A stretch of DNA of 64,000 bases from Telmatactis stephensoni. Its lineage: Eukaryota; Cnidaria; Anthozoa; Actiniaria; Isophelliidae. The stretch spans positions 62,001-126,000 of the forward strand of contig JALIZF010001679.1 of assembly GCA_029948255.1 (NCBI GenBank), in the 5' to 3' direction. The notes beneath the pieces were generated by a model that made no database searches, was not told the origin of the DNA, and saw only the letters and a list, made by a program, of their open reading frames with translations. This document shows, one piece after another, positions 1 through 12,293 of this stretch. The translations under genes were made by a program, and so were the position numbers. Numbering within the stretch: position 1 is the first letter of the stretch; every line of letters starts with the position of its first letter.

Positions 1-12
1 ACATGAAACTGA

Positions 13-3000
13 TTATTTCAAATTTAGCAAAACACTAATTGAGTCTGCTGTAGCATATATGTGTTGTCCATCAGGGCTTGTCAGTTTTCCATCAACATAG
101 ACTTTTCTTCCTTTAACTGATGTTATCTTTGATTCCATTAAGACTGTTGACCCAATTGGAACTGATCTAAAAACAAAATACACAGAGTGGAATAATTTTC
201 ATATTTCAGATCTACCAATATCAATCCATGCTTGGGATATAGTAATGGAAAGTCAAGTCAAGGAAAATATAATATATAGCGAGTCTCGTTTTGGAACAAC
301 AGTTCTGTGAGTTGCTCCCGCCCTAGGGCGAAGCTTATAAATAAAAATGATAATATAATAAAAATAAAAATAAAAGCCTTACCGACATTGGAGGTCGTGC
401 ACGATGCATCGATTTTAGCTGTAATCATTTTGTATCAAAACATTTAATTTCCTTATCACTAGTACATATACTTACCGTTTAAAGTCTACATATAGGTGTG
501 CTGTCAGTGATGGCCTATGACTTACACTTGGTATCAAAGAAACAGCCAGATCTAACACTGTTGCTATTGCTCCTCCATGAACAAACCTACAACATTTAAA
601 CCAACATTTGTAATAAACGATAATCATCATCATAATCACCATCACCATCATCATCCTTATCATCATCATTATCATTTATTTAAAGTTGATAATGTAGGAA
701 GTGGTTGCCCAATCTTCCAAGCTGGTGGCTCGGACATGTTAAAAATGCTCGACAAAAAATGATCATCATTTAAAGGGACTACCATATGGCAAATACATTG
801 AAACTTATTGTGATGTCATGGCAGCCATCTTGTTTGAACTTCAACAAAAGATTTCTCAATAGTGTTTATTGTTTATTCATCCAACATGGCTACCGCTTCA
901 TTGTCTTTTGATTCCCAAAATTATGGATGAAACCCAACAATTTTACATGGAAATAACCAAAATATTTAAATTCACGAAGAATCAAAATACTACAGACAAA
1001 AAATTGAAGTAATATTCTCTACTGAAATGCATTGGGTTGCCTGTGGTGGACAATGATGATGTCAAGTAGTGGTGCCCTGTTATTTATTTGCATGTTTCTT
1101 CCAATTTTTGTAAGAATTAAGTTTATTATTTTTTAACTGCATTTTGCTATTGACATATAATTTCAATAGATAGCTTTCATTCCTGAATCATAACACCACT
1201 ACTTGAAATCATCACAGGAAACCAAAATATGCATTTCAGTAGAAAATATGATCACTTTTCTTTTATCAGCTTCACTGTTTTATATCCATTTAAATTTAAG
1301 TTCAAGTTTTGAAACTCAGCACCCTCATCTACAATCAATGCCAGAATTGTTAACACTATTTTGTCAGGGTGCGCACTCACTTACAATAGATGGCAATGAG
1401 ATTGCATTGGCTTCCCTCACACCCCCTGTACAATATTGCTGTGAAAACCCTGACACATACTACTTGGCAATCAGTCCGACAGACCTACTACCTACCAGCA
1501 ACATTGTACAGGGGGGGGAGTACTAGGGTCCAATAATATGGCCGCAAAGGGCATAATGTAAAAATATATATAGCTATTTCAAAAAAGGTTGACGGGACGA
1601 ATGGCGAATGGCGATTGGTGATTGCACGACCGAAAGGAAACTTGGTGTAACAAGAATTGCTTCATTTATAATTAAATACCCGAGCAATGCCAGTACCATG
1701 CAGTAAAGACCTTATTGGACACAATGATTGATAGGCGATTCATATCTCCACGACGGATAGCGGTCTAATAGCTTGACCACAGTTCCTTTTGGTTGTGCAA
1801 TCACCAATCGCCGATCGCCATTCACCGTTCACCCCGTCAACCTTTTTTGAAATAGCTATATGTAAATTTCACATCATGCCAACTTATTTTGACAAGGATC
1901 ATACATCAATTGAAATAAGTAATGTTGTACAAGTCATCTCCCTTTAAAGATCATGCACCCTGTGGTTAAACTGAGAAACATTAATTTTGTGATTCAAACA
2001 TGTGTACACTAGTGTTGTTTTCAGAAACATGCTTCCTCATTTAGCCAGGGTCTAAGTCCCTCATTTTTTTTCTAACAATAACTTACCCATCAGGGCCCTC
2101 TGTGTATGGACCAAACTGGCACAAGCCCTTTAGATGTCCTTCACTTTTATTATAGATCACAGAATACTCAAACAATTTTCCTTTTTCTTCTACACATTTT
2201 AAAAAGGGGCGATTTCCAGTTGTTCTTTTCTTATTACTTGACATATGATTGACCCATGTTCCATTGCTAGTATCAACCAGATTCTGCAGTTTATGGTAAA
2301 GGTCAAGAGTCTCTTGGGTCCAGGATTCATTGGGTATTACTTTAGTTCTATGAGAGTGAGATGTTTTTATTGGTTCTTCCTCTGTTCCCTAAAGAGATTG
2401 AGTATTGTAGTCTGTTAACAATTATTTAATGATTCAATATCTTTACAAGTTTGACCAAGATATCTGATATTTACCAAGAAGGAATGTCCCCGCCCCCCCC
2501 CCCCCCCCCCCCGATACGATATTCAAAATAAACAAAAAAGCGCCTCCTCAGCCGTTTTTTGTCTAGGTAAGGGTCGATTTTCTTCTCATTTGTCTTGAGC
2601 AGGGTATGATTTTTTCACTTACGAGTGTCTTTATAATATCCAAAATGGGGTTGGGTCCCCCCCCCCGATACGATAAAAGCTAATTATACATTTAAAGTAT
2701 ATATTTATCTAAACTTTCCTTGCAAATTCGAAGCATTTTTCTTGAGAATCACTATTTGACCCTTTTGTATCTGTCGAGTTATTTGATTGACATGCTTGTG
2801 AAATATGCTAGTTTCGAATCGAGACTTTGACCTTATACGTCGCACTTCAACCTAACGGACCCAACGATATTTAAACGGTAGAAATCAGTCTCTCACCTGA
2901 TCATAAGGTTTCCCTGTATTAGAAGCACTGCACAGAAATCGATTAGGTTGTCTTGTATTCGCAGACGATCTATTTATCGGTAAGAGATGAGACGAAATTT

Positions 3001-3037
3001 GACCAAGACGTCTCGTGCTACGTTGAATATTTAACAT
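13..3037 (-). CDS. THEM4-like: THEM4-like acyl-CoA thioesterase (hotdog/4HBT fold)
   Basis: Four exons join in frame on the minus strand: 2897-3037, 2087-2388, 476-586 and 13-166, giving 708 nt and 235 aa, close to the roughly 240 aa of vertebrate THEM4. All introns are GT-AG. The first exon starts at the first ATG and encodes a Ser/Arg-rich leader (MLNIQRSTRRLGQ...) that looks like a mitochondrial targeting peptide. Exons 2-3 create GPDGFVHGGAIATVLD; the HGG turn followed by an Asp is the active-site signature of the THEM4/5 thioesterase family. The last exon carries VYVDGKLTSPDG, the typical closing strand. The family hydrolyses medium and long fatty acyl-CoAs at mitochondria. I cannot separate THEM4 from THEM5; the invertebrate gene probably predates that split. 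A small fold-back element sits in intron 2. Confidence 0.9.
1569..1860. mobile_element. 292-bp MITE in thioesterase intron 2
   Basis: Inverted ends: TATAGCTATTTCAAAAAAGG at 1569 and its complement ending at 1860, continuing inward as GTTGACGGG / CCGTCAAC and then as alternating GCGATTGG / CCAATCGC blocks. It has no coding capacity. The palindromic TATA ends suggest a TA-type target, but the duplication cannot be separated from the terminal repeat. Confidence 0.8.
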
Positions 3038-4263
3038 AACTTTTCGTTGATACGAACTCTGACAGATTTATGCACGAAATTATCTCCACCTGCCACTTGC
3101 TATTGACTTTAGTACGTCTCAGGTTTATTACATTCAAGTATAAATTTTCTGAGAAAAATGCAATATATAAGCTTATGTACCGTTTGAAAGCTCCGAAATA
3201 TAAATACTGACCCGGCCCGCGCTCCATCGATCATCCGGCGCTCCAATCGATAACACCTCGTACAGATATCGGAATGTCCTCGTATAGTATCATGTCTGGC
3301 AGAGTCTGGCAGTATGTCTGGCCACGGGCAATAGGATAATAATCATCTGAAAATTTACTTAAATAAACAGACAGTATTTATCAATTACCTTGAATTACTG
3401 TTATTTTGCCTTTTTGTATTCCTCCCAACGTTTTAGAAAGCCAAATAGTCTTTTACAAGGCCCGTAACTTCTTTAAAACTCCAACCGATGCCTTAGAAAT
3501 CCGTACGGTTCAACTGTAGCCAACGGTCTGTTGACGCGAACATGATATCCCCTCGCCAGTAAACGCGGTTTAATCATTGACAAAAGAACCTAGGAAAAAG
3601 GAAAGCCCAGTGGGAACATAGGCGGGAACGATGTCTCGCAACAAAAGTTCAAAGTTTGAACTTTTCGCTGCAACATTTTAAACATTAACGTTCGTACTGA
3701 ATGTTGAAGAGTGATAATAGACGCTGCAAAAATTGCAGCGTGTTGAAGTCGTAGTTTCACTGACGGTCGAGACCACCACAGGAAGCCCAAGAACAAAGAA
3801 AATTAAAATTATGTGCAGATCAAATCATTTCAACAAAATCTTCTTTTCAGGTTAATCTCTCTTAACATTCTATATTTGTCTGTATAACCCAGCAACGGAA
3901 CTGAAGGGTCTGAATGGGGGCCGGGCCGGGTAACCATAGGCATGCCAGTTAACAGCTAAATTCTACCATGGTATGGTTGTCATTGTACAAGTCGGACAAG
4001 AATACTCATCAAGGGCACAGCGTCGAAATTCGATTTGGTTCGACATAGTGCTTAATAATTACATGTAATATTTCGCAGTCAGTATTTTAGCTAGCTTTAG
4101 CTCGCTTGATTCATCTACAATGAAATTTTGCATTTCAAGTCTTCACTGATGGTCTGCGACGATAGCAAATTTTCGGTTTTGCCCCCCTTTTGCAGCTCGA
4201 CTTTCGACAGGCAGTATAACTTCAGCTTTTCGGCGAACTACAAAAAGTCTGCAACGGAGGCTA

Positions 4264-4660
4264 CGCTGTTACACGGTGCAATTTTTCTTGCAACTTAATT
4301 CCAGCGAAACGCTGATGAAAGCATAGCATTGCAAGTTGCTGGCGAGATGTCGCTGAAACGCTCGCAACTTGCAACGCAACTCTTTCTCTTTCTTGCTCTT
4401 TGATAAATTCAGATCAGTCAGCGGTCACGGCTCTCTGAATAATCATTTGCCACAGAATTTGCATTGCAGGTTGTGGGATAGATGTTACATGCACGCTGCA
4501 ACTTGCTTCGCAACGTTGCGAAAAGTAGATGCTCGTTCAACTTTTTCTACAACTTGCAACAATGCATTGCAAAGATGTTACACGCGTAATCTCTTCTGCA
4601 ACTTGCAACGCAACGGCATTGCATTGCAGGTTGCAAGAAAAATTGCACCGTGTAACAGCG
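4264..4660. mobile_element. MITE with perfect 31-bp terminal inverted repeats
   Basis: The left end begins CGCTGTTACACGGTGCAA and the right end is its exact complement for 31 bp. The interior repeats GCAACTTGCAACGC-type words. The ACACGGTGCAA core recurs in the element at 59330-60122, so this is a dispersed family. No transposase is encoded. Confidence 0.85.
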
Positions 4661-5336
4661 CCTGGCCTTAAATGCAGAGTAATGAACACCCCGAAAGAGT
4701 CAGTTTTAATTACTCCAAGGATTCAGAGTACCTTTTACTCCATGCGCATGGAGTTATTCTAACTCAGTCCTGCCACAGTATCCAGAGTAATTTTAACTCT
4801 GAAGTTAGGGTGATTCTGTCACCGTTTTGCTCCTCGATTTTCGGAGTAAAAATTACTCTTTAAAAATTACAGCGAAGGTGACGTTATACAGGGGTCGATT
4901 CACAACAACGATTTTCCGCGCAACAAATGTTACCCGTAAAGTTTATGCCGTGGAAAATACAAAACACAACTATTGTTAGTAATATTTTTGCTTTAGTAAA
5001 CAAGTTGCAAATGTTTGATATGAATTTTAAAAACTTTTAACGCAAAATTATATATTTGACCAAGTGTTGCGTGGAAAATCGACTAAAGACTAAAGGATTT
5101 CTACGTAGTAAGCAAGTTCTTTTCCACCGTCGTAAAATTGCATCTTGCAGCAAAGAAATTGTATCACGTTACACTCGGCCCAAAACCATCTTCTTTCGCG
5201 TAACGTTACAAAAAAGTTGCAAAACAAAGGCGAAACAAGTACATGCTGTTTCCAGGGCCCAATGGCCCTTCACAGAGAGTAGCAAAAATCTGCAAGACAG
5301 TAATAAAAGCTTACAAAACCAAATAAAAATCAAAGA

Positions 5337-5342
5337 TTTATT
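5337..5342 (-). promoter_or_regulatory. Candidate poly(A) signal of twinfilin
   Basis: AATAAA on the minus strand about 125 nt past the twinfilin stop codon. The position fits a short 3' UTR. Confidence 0.5.
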
Positions 5343-5467
5343 CTAATGTGAATCTTCACATTACGATAATTCTGAAATTCAGTCTAGCTACATTACACCA
5401 CTTAACAAAAAACCTTTCACAAAATTACTAAATTTTTACACTACAATGAAATTGTACTATAAAAGGT

Positions 5468-8400
5468 TTATTCTGCTGTCTCTTCATCGTCCTCGGCTTT
5501 CTTGGGTTTTGTGATTCTTCTCGCACCTCGTCCTGGTGGGGCTTTTGGTTTAGCAAATTTAGGCCTGTGAAGATTTTTCTTTGGATGGAGTTCTTCTTGA
5601 AAGAATTCTTCAGTCATTTCAGAACTGTCAGCAATTTCAATCTGGTGAAATGAAGATGCAATTGATGTTATTTTGTTAGCCATGTTAAAAGTGTACACTG
5701 AACACCATTCAACTGCAAGTCTAAATCTGAAAATTGCTAGTTACGGTACATAATCGTAAGTTAACATGCACAGATATAGTACTGCTCATTAGCAGTGCTC
5801 GTCTTTTCACTAGTGATATAAGCATAAGCACAAGCAACATACACGGACTCAGTAATGTACTGCTCATTAGCAGTGCTTGTCTTTTCACTAGTGACATAAG
5901 CACAAGCAACATACACAGACTCAGTAATGTACTGCTCATTAGCAGTGCTTGTCTTTTCACTAGTGACATAAGCATAAGCACAAGCAACATACACAGACTC
6001 AGTAATGTACTGCTCATTAGCAGTGCTTGTCTTTTCACTAGTGACATAAACATAAGCACAAGCAACATACACAGACTCAGTACTTATTGATATGTATGTG
6101 TCTGAATGGATTTATAAAATAATATTTTTTACCTTTTTTGGTATTTCCATGCCAATCTGATCCTCGGCAAATGAGACCAAAGGTCCTTTACAAGATGAAT
6201 AAAGCATGCGTTCTTTGATCCCACAGGAGTAACCAGGCATGGAATAGATGAATACTGAAAAAAGATTATATTTCAGATGCTTATCAACCAATAGCCTACA
6301 TGGCTGCCCCTTGGGGAGGGGGAGGGGAGGGGTGAAGGGGGAGGGGGAAGGAACCCCCAGGCCTCCAGGCTAATCAACTAGTCATATAAAATAGAGGGAC
6401 TGTCCCTGAAAACTTCAAAAGCAACATATACATGTATGGGCAGGCCAGAATTCAGGCCAGAATACATAAAACACATCAGTAAACTTCATTCCTGTTAAAT
6501 TGTGAAAACATTGTCGCACAATGGATTAGGTCTATTCTTCACATTTTAAAACTAGAAATGATATCTTTGACCAGTGAGCTATGTGATCTCTATACTTACA
6601 AACTGTTTCCATGTAGTCTCCCTCGTGAGTATGTTTAAACAGGTAAAAATGATATCTTGCTTGGTCAGTTGGTGTTACTCCAACAATATCTTCAGGTGCT
6701 AAGGAATCATCTTCTCTTGACAACTCAATAGTTTCACTTTCAACTTTCAATTCCTTAAAGACAAGAAAAACATACAATTAATTTTTGTCAGTGCAACAGA
6801 GCTGTGTAAGTTTTATCTAAATACATATGAATGTTATTTACAGGACCTTATATAAGGCAGAAAACTCTCCATATAAATGGCACAGTTATAGTCTAAGACA
6901 TGCCTTATTCAATTACATGTAAGCCCTACTGAGGAACAGCTCAGAACGTTAAGGCACACCTTAGACTAAAACGCCCATTTATACATGTAGGAGAGGTTTG
7001 TACCTTGTATATTAAGGCATGCCTTATACAAGGTGCATGTATTTGGCCCGGGGGTACTCCTTCCAGTTTTGGGTAGGGATGTGCCACTGAGCCCCTCAAA
7101 CCCTGACCCTGTTTCAGAGCAAAATTTCCAAAATTGATACCCTGTTCTAGAGTAAATGCCTGCCTCATTTCATCACTTCCGGCCAAGTTGACGTGTCGTT
7201 AACCCCTTTTAGCCCGGCCTTTTAGACAAACTTTGTTAAATAGATACCCTGTTCCAGAGAGTAATTATGATTTTTATATACCCTGTTCCAGAGTAAAATC
7301 GCTGAAAATCCTACCTTGTTTGGTGGCATGTACCTGTATATAGGGGAGTACCCCCCCCCCCCCCCACGGGTATTTGGGCTCGTATGAATATAAATTTTCA
7401 CTTTCTCATATGGTGCTTATGACTGTGATTCTGACTCTGATTCCAACTGTGATGCAAGTGAAACCAAGCTTTAGTGTGACAGAGGGGAAATTGTACATGG
7501 TTTTACTAACCAGTTGAACATACTGCACTTCCTTGTTTTTTAGCCTTGTTAAACTCTCCACACCTTGAGTACTGACTGGGAAATGAATTCCTGTCATGTG
7601 GGCTTGCTTGGTACTCACGTTAATGTGAGTTCTCTCGCCCTGAAGAAAGGACAGTACACTTAAGACATGGAACAAGGCAAAATAATACACTTGATACAAT
7701 GTGTCAATTGTGTGCAGTTGAATGCAATGGTTGGTGAAATGATAACAGTACCGGTATATAACTTTTATTTATTGGGTGCAAAAGTAAGTGTTATCAAGTT
7801 CTACAATTTACTTCTGAAAAGAAGCTTGTAAGCAAATTAGCAAGTTGTAGGGTTGTTGCATGCAATAAGTTGTAAGCAAAAATTTTTAATTATCGTGTAA
7901 ATTGGCCTTGGAAATGACCAAATATGATCTTAAGACAATATAATATCTATACTATCATAATTTTTTCTTTGATTGACAGAAGCAAAAATGCCATTTGTGG
8001 TTGGCATTTGAATCTCAGAGTTTGCAGAAGGATGAAAACTGCAGCAGTAATAAGAAGCCATCAAAACTCAACATACACGTACATACATTTCCAGTCTGTG
8101 ATAGTTACCTCTTGTTGCTTGACATCTTGTAACTCTCTCTCTTCCAATGTCAGTGGAGGAGGTGCATGAGCTGCTTCAATTTGTTTCAGGTAAGCATCAA
8201 GAGTGACATCGCCCTGAACATCAAAAATCCTCTCAATAAATACAATGCACCTAGCATAATGCGCAATTGCTTAATAATAACATCATTATACTGTTTTTCC
8301 TAACTGCAGTTACAGAAGTCTTTACAAAAAGCAGAGTGAGAAGCACAAGTGCTCTTCTGTCAATACTTCTTGAGTGTTCTTGTGATTATGAATCTCCAAG

Positions 8401-11400
8401 TGTTCTAAATCTGCACAGCAAAGCAAACAGGTTTTCTATTTCTTTTATAAAAACAACTGACAGTGTTTTCAGACAAGTGCATTTGAACAGTATTTAATAT
8501 TTACATTGACCAAAATTCAAACAGTGTGCCTGCCCAATGTGCTGAGTGCATATTTAGAGTTCACAGTATATACATGTATGTCCTTCTTCCAATGAGAGCC
8601 ATGTTATATTATTTTTAAAGTCTGATCAAATACAAAGATCTCCCTTTCATTTCCAAAGGAAAATTGAGAGTTTGATCAAGTGACTTACTCTGTTTTTGCA
8701 AGCAGGTTCGGTTATCTTTAACCTAGCAATCTTTTTTGATATTTCTGCTTACCTTCTCAGACCCTAAAAGTTCATCTTTAACATTTCCACCTCCAAACTC
8801 TTTCTTCAATGTCGCTTTAGTCCCAGCAAACAACATCTTGTCCCGAATCTTGAGATTGTAAAACAAGAAAAAGTGAACAAATTTGTAGGTCAGCTATCAC
8901 CATTATCAATAGATAGTAAGAGTCATTTTCATTTGAGTGGGAGGTTTACAGTGTACCTGGCTGTACTGTGACCATGTCATTGCTGTTATGTCTTTAAAAA
9001 CATTAAAATTCCTGCCTGAACATTACCTGTGCAGTGACCGTGCTGTTTTCCCAGTGATATCAAATCAGCTCTAATGACTGTTCATTTTTTCCAAATTTAT
9101 AACGCCAATGTTTACAAAACCCAGAATGACCTAGAGTCTATGCTAATATTATATTGTTGGATTTTATCTATTCCTTCAGGAATCAAAAGACAATGAAGCA
9201 GGAGCCACATTGGGTGAACAAACAATAAAATGCTAATTGAGAAATCTTTTACACATAAGTGAACTATGATCAAACGTCATGAACTTCTCCTATGTTGATA
9301 TAAAAGAAACTTGAGAGAGAATTTAATATTTGATCACAGTTCACTTATAATGCAGTTTTTGCACTGACGTCCTCAATAAACTTACTGGTGCAAAATCAGG
9401 AGTATAGACAATGAATAACCACTCATAACCTTGCTCATTTTTGCTGTCAAGCCGGTAAAGAATATAGCAAGATTTCTTAGCTTCAAGTAGAGAAGGAACA
9501 ATGTCAAAATGTACAAAGAGTTAAGAAAAATTTAATAATCATAAATTCAAGATCCTCTGCCCCTCCCCCTCTCCCCCAGTTTTTCAAGGTATGCTACGGC
9601 TCTGGTATAAGAAAGTGGAACCTGTTCTATGCTGGAGGCAGATAAAAGAGTTAAGCTTGCAAAAGTTGAGTATTGGACTGAATGTATTGAAATTATAATT
9701 AATGTCTTTGAAAGAGTGCAATATTTACTTTGAAAGGTATGTAAAATGGGTACCTTGGGTGCAGCCTCCTAGTGTACAACATGGATGAGTTCTCCCCCCT
9801 TTCAGTAACGTATGAATATAGAATACTATATGTAGACATAGCTTAATTAACTGTTACAAAAAATTAAAAGGATATCTGACTGCCAGTCCTTTTGAGGTTC
9901 GCAACGATCTACTGGTGTGAGCTGTTCTGTGAGTTAAACCAAAACATTTGATTAGATGTTTGATAGTGGCCTACATGTATTGTATGTATTGTGGCACTCA
10001 AAACATGTAAGCTTGGTTCACTAACACTGATAGGTGAATATAAATACTGTACTTACCATCAATAATGTCTATCTTAATGATTCTAATATTGCCTTGTTTT
10101 GATTCTGCAAAAACAGCCTTTAAATCTTCATTTGCTGTAAAAAAAGATAAAAATAGCAGAGTAATAAAACATTCTTACCAGATACATGTACCTCACAATA
10201 AGTCACATTATTATATTTTGAAAATAATTCAAGAGTTTTGATTGGCTAAGAGCCACCGGATAAATTACCATAGTCGCCGGCTAGCTGCCCAAATTTGGAG
10301 TTATGAAAATGTTGAAAACCATTATTCGAAGTTATGACGTAATTTTCTCGAATATGGAAAATTAGCTTGCGGTATGACGTCACGCTAATTTATGCGATTC
10401 ATGCCAAAAGCGGGAAAACAACAACAACATGTATTCTTGTCAACAAAGCACAACTGAGAAAGAATTATTTTCAAAAATAATAAAACAATTATTGAATTCG
10501 TTTCTCGTAGGATATAGGCAATTATTAAGGCCTCGGTTTGTGTTATCTGCCTCAGCCTTCGGCTTCGGCAGATAACACAAACCTCGGCCTTAATAATTCC
10601 CCATATCCTACTCGACCTCATCCAATAATTGCTTAATATATCATCATGACAAGTACAACCAGAAGACTGAGACACCACAGGGAGCCCAAGCTCAATATTT
10701 GCATATTTATAGTAAATATATGTAGCGATAAATCATCCTTCCTTTTTTCAAGATTTGGCAATAATCATGTCTTTTTTTGACATAGATCTCTTATGTTTGC
10801 CGCTTTTGTCTTTCTGGCTGAGTTTCAGCACCATTTACTATAAATGTGCAAATATCGAGCTTGGGCTCCCTGTGTGGACCCTGGGGGGGACTCCATTGTA
10901 AAAGGATTGGGTACGCTCGTCAGAAATTTTAAAAAATACCCCTAAAAGATACCAGAAGTCTTTTAAGAAGGGCGTGGCCTGACAATTTTTTACCCCTAAG
11001 AGATACCAGCAATAACAAGCTAATGAACATTATTATTATGAACATAAAATTGAATGGTCAATACGCTTTTGTTGGGCAAATTTCTTCCATTTTGGAAGAA
11101 GATAATAAGCGATGGGCTCTTTTGATACCCTAAGAGAGACCAGGAAATGCTAAAACTCTAAACTTCAATTTTAACACCCTAAAAGATATGAAATCACTGA
11201 TTTTTACCCCTAAGAGATACGACGAGCATACCCGATCCTTCTACAATGAAAACCCCCCGGGGTGTGGACACACACTACCAATGAGCATTGAATTTTAAAA
11301 ATAGCCTAAACCAGGGCAGCACTTCAAAGACTTTTATTAGGGAATGCTCAAGGAGTCTTAAGTCTTCTGATTATGACTGATTTCATAGCCTGTGTACAAT

Positions 11401-12293
11401 TATCTTAAATCCTCCCCTCCCCCTCCCCCATGAGGAAAATTTGGTAAATTTTCACCATGAGGGGGAGGGTTAGAAGATGGCTGTATACAGGCTAGATTGA
11501 CCAGTTAAACCAATAACAACAACAATAATAATGATGATGATGACAATAACAACAACATAGCCCAACGTTAATGTGACATTTAACAAATTTCAAAATTCAT
11601 AAATTAAAGGTTTCACCTCCCTATGCTCTTCCTCTCCCACATCTCCCCCATACACTATTGTACATGAACAAGGTTCTTGTGTGCACAAATGCTTACATTT
11701 TCTTTCCACCCTCACGCTAACTTTTTTTCAAATGCCTGTGTTTGTGTAAACAAAACAACTCTTGACAATCACTGATGAAGACCTAATAGACTAATTGACA
11801 TCAATCTCTCATCTCATGCCCAGAGGACGAAGAGCACTTGTTCTTTGAACATACATGTGAACTTTGAAAAAACTTACTCCAAAACAACGAAACCTCTACA
11901 CATTTTAATATTTATAAAACTTAAAACCCTATTTTGTTATGTAATGTTTATCAACTGTAATTAAAGACAAATTTCCTTGACCAAAATCACGGACCACATT
12001 CAAACATTCTGTAGTACCAGCACTAAGAATGACACCGATCGTCTTTCAATACTCTCTAGCTGTATTCAAGTTATTCAGTCGCAGAAAATATGTGCAGTTT
12101 TCTCTAATCGTGTCAACAACAGGTATTAAAACAGGACTACATAAATCATCAAGTAACTACAAGAAATGAAAGATACCGTGTCAGAGAGCTTCAAGACTCT
12201 ACAAACTTCAACTCGTAATTATCGGTGAAATAAGCTCCAATTCCACAATCGAATTAGATAAATCTTACCTTGAATGCCAGTCTGGTGCGACAT
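5468..12293 (-). CDS. TWF: Twinfilin (actin monomer and capping-protein binding, two ADF-H domains)
   Basis: Ten exons join without a frame break: 12269-12293, 10057-10134, 9876-9926, 9386-9510, 8753-8848, 8109-8213, 7511-7639, 6600-6753, 6133-6254 and 5468-5641. They total 1059 nt and 352 aa (human TWF1 is 350). The protein opens [18 protein letters not shown], the family hallmark. The first ADF-H domain covers roughly residues 1-135 ([19 protein letters not shown], then [13 protein letters not shown]). The second covers about 170-310 ([15 protein letters not shown], then [18 protein letters not shown]). The basic tail [15 protein letters not shown] matches the capping-protein and PIP2-binding tail. 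Twinfilin sequesters ADP-actin and binds barbed ends and capping protein in the cytoplasm. Nine introns are present; intron 3 is of the U12 AT-AC class. Its ATG lies 926 bp from the divergent GMPPB start. Confidence 0.97.
5781..6085. repeat. Four-copy tandem repeat (78/72 bp) in twinfilin intron 9
   Basis: ACTGCTCATTAGCAGTGCT recurs at 5781, 5859, 5931 and 6009, so the unit alternates between 78 and 72 bp; copy 2 lacks a 6-bp block (ATAAGC). Each unit contains a small hairpin (CTGCTCATTAGCAG). Both strands stay open across it because the 78- and 72-bp units are multiples of 3; it is not coding. Confidence 0.9.
7046..7360. mobile_element. Degenerate GGGGTACTCC-type dispersed element
   Basis: Flanked by GGGGGTACTCC and GGGGAGTACCCCCC, with internal repeats of CCCTGTTCCAGAG. 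The same vocabulary recurs at 46865-46960 (GGGGTACTCCCC ... GACCCTGGATCAGGG). It lies in twinfilin intron 7 and is non-coding. Confidence 0.55.
9511..9875 (-). other. U12-type AT-AC intron (twinfilin intron 3)
   Basis: On the minus strand the intron begins ATATCCTTTT, an exact minor-spliceosome AT-AC donor. It ends TTTTCTTAACTCTTTGTAC, with a U12 branch site (TTCTTAAC) about 10 nt before the terminal AC. Removing it joins QKDWQSD to [12 protein letters not shown], as the twinfilin family requires. No AG acceptor exists upstream of this segment before an in-frame stop, so a U2 interpretation fails. Confidence 0.93.
10486..10632. mobile_element. Hairpin element with ~44-bp arms
   Basis: Arms at 10508-10551 and 10567-10610 pair almost perfectly (TAGGATATAGGCAATTATTA against its complement) around a CTCAGCCTTCGGCTTC loop. 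Shorter outer arms carry AACAATTATTG / CCAATAATTG. It lies in twinfilin intron 1. Confidence 0.85.
10677..10875. mobile_element. MITE with CACAGGGAGCCCAAGCT ends
   Basis: The left end CACAGGGAGCCCAAGCTC is mirrored by GAGCTTGGGCTCCCTGTG at the right, with pairing continuing through AATATTTGCA...ATTTATAGTAAAT. Related CACAGGRAGCCC ends occur near 3777, 12594, 16679, 17184, 41218 and 62256, so this terminus belongs to a local high-copy family. Confidence 0.8.
10881..11262. mobile_element. GGGGGACTCCATTGTA-ended element, copy A
   Basis: Ends are GGGGGACTCCATTGTAAAAG and the complement-like CTTCTACAATGAAAACCCCC. The interior repeats short ACCCCTAAAAGATACC words. It is clearly homologous along its whole length to 42003-42420, and more distantly to 14106-14535. 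Confidence 0.85.

Larger units (their letters stand above)
3038..5467. other. Intergenic region between twinfilin 3' end and thioesterase 5' end
   Basis: No exon-like open frame with splice signals was found. It holds the upstream region of the thioesterase gene, the MITE at 4264-4660, and a stretch at 4675-4865 with many GAGTAA/TTACTC words that looks like a decayed repeat. A poly(A) signal for twinfilin lies at 5337-5342. The short reading frames here (for example 3018-3227 and 3590-3796 minus) lack family resemblance. Confidence 0.6.

Noticed and set aside
5734..6090. Overlapping open frames of 103-118 codons on both strands
   Set aside because: Products of the four-copy 78/72 bp tandem repeat in twinfilin intron 9.
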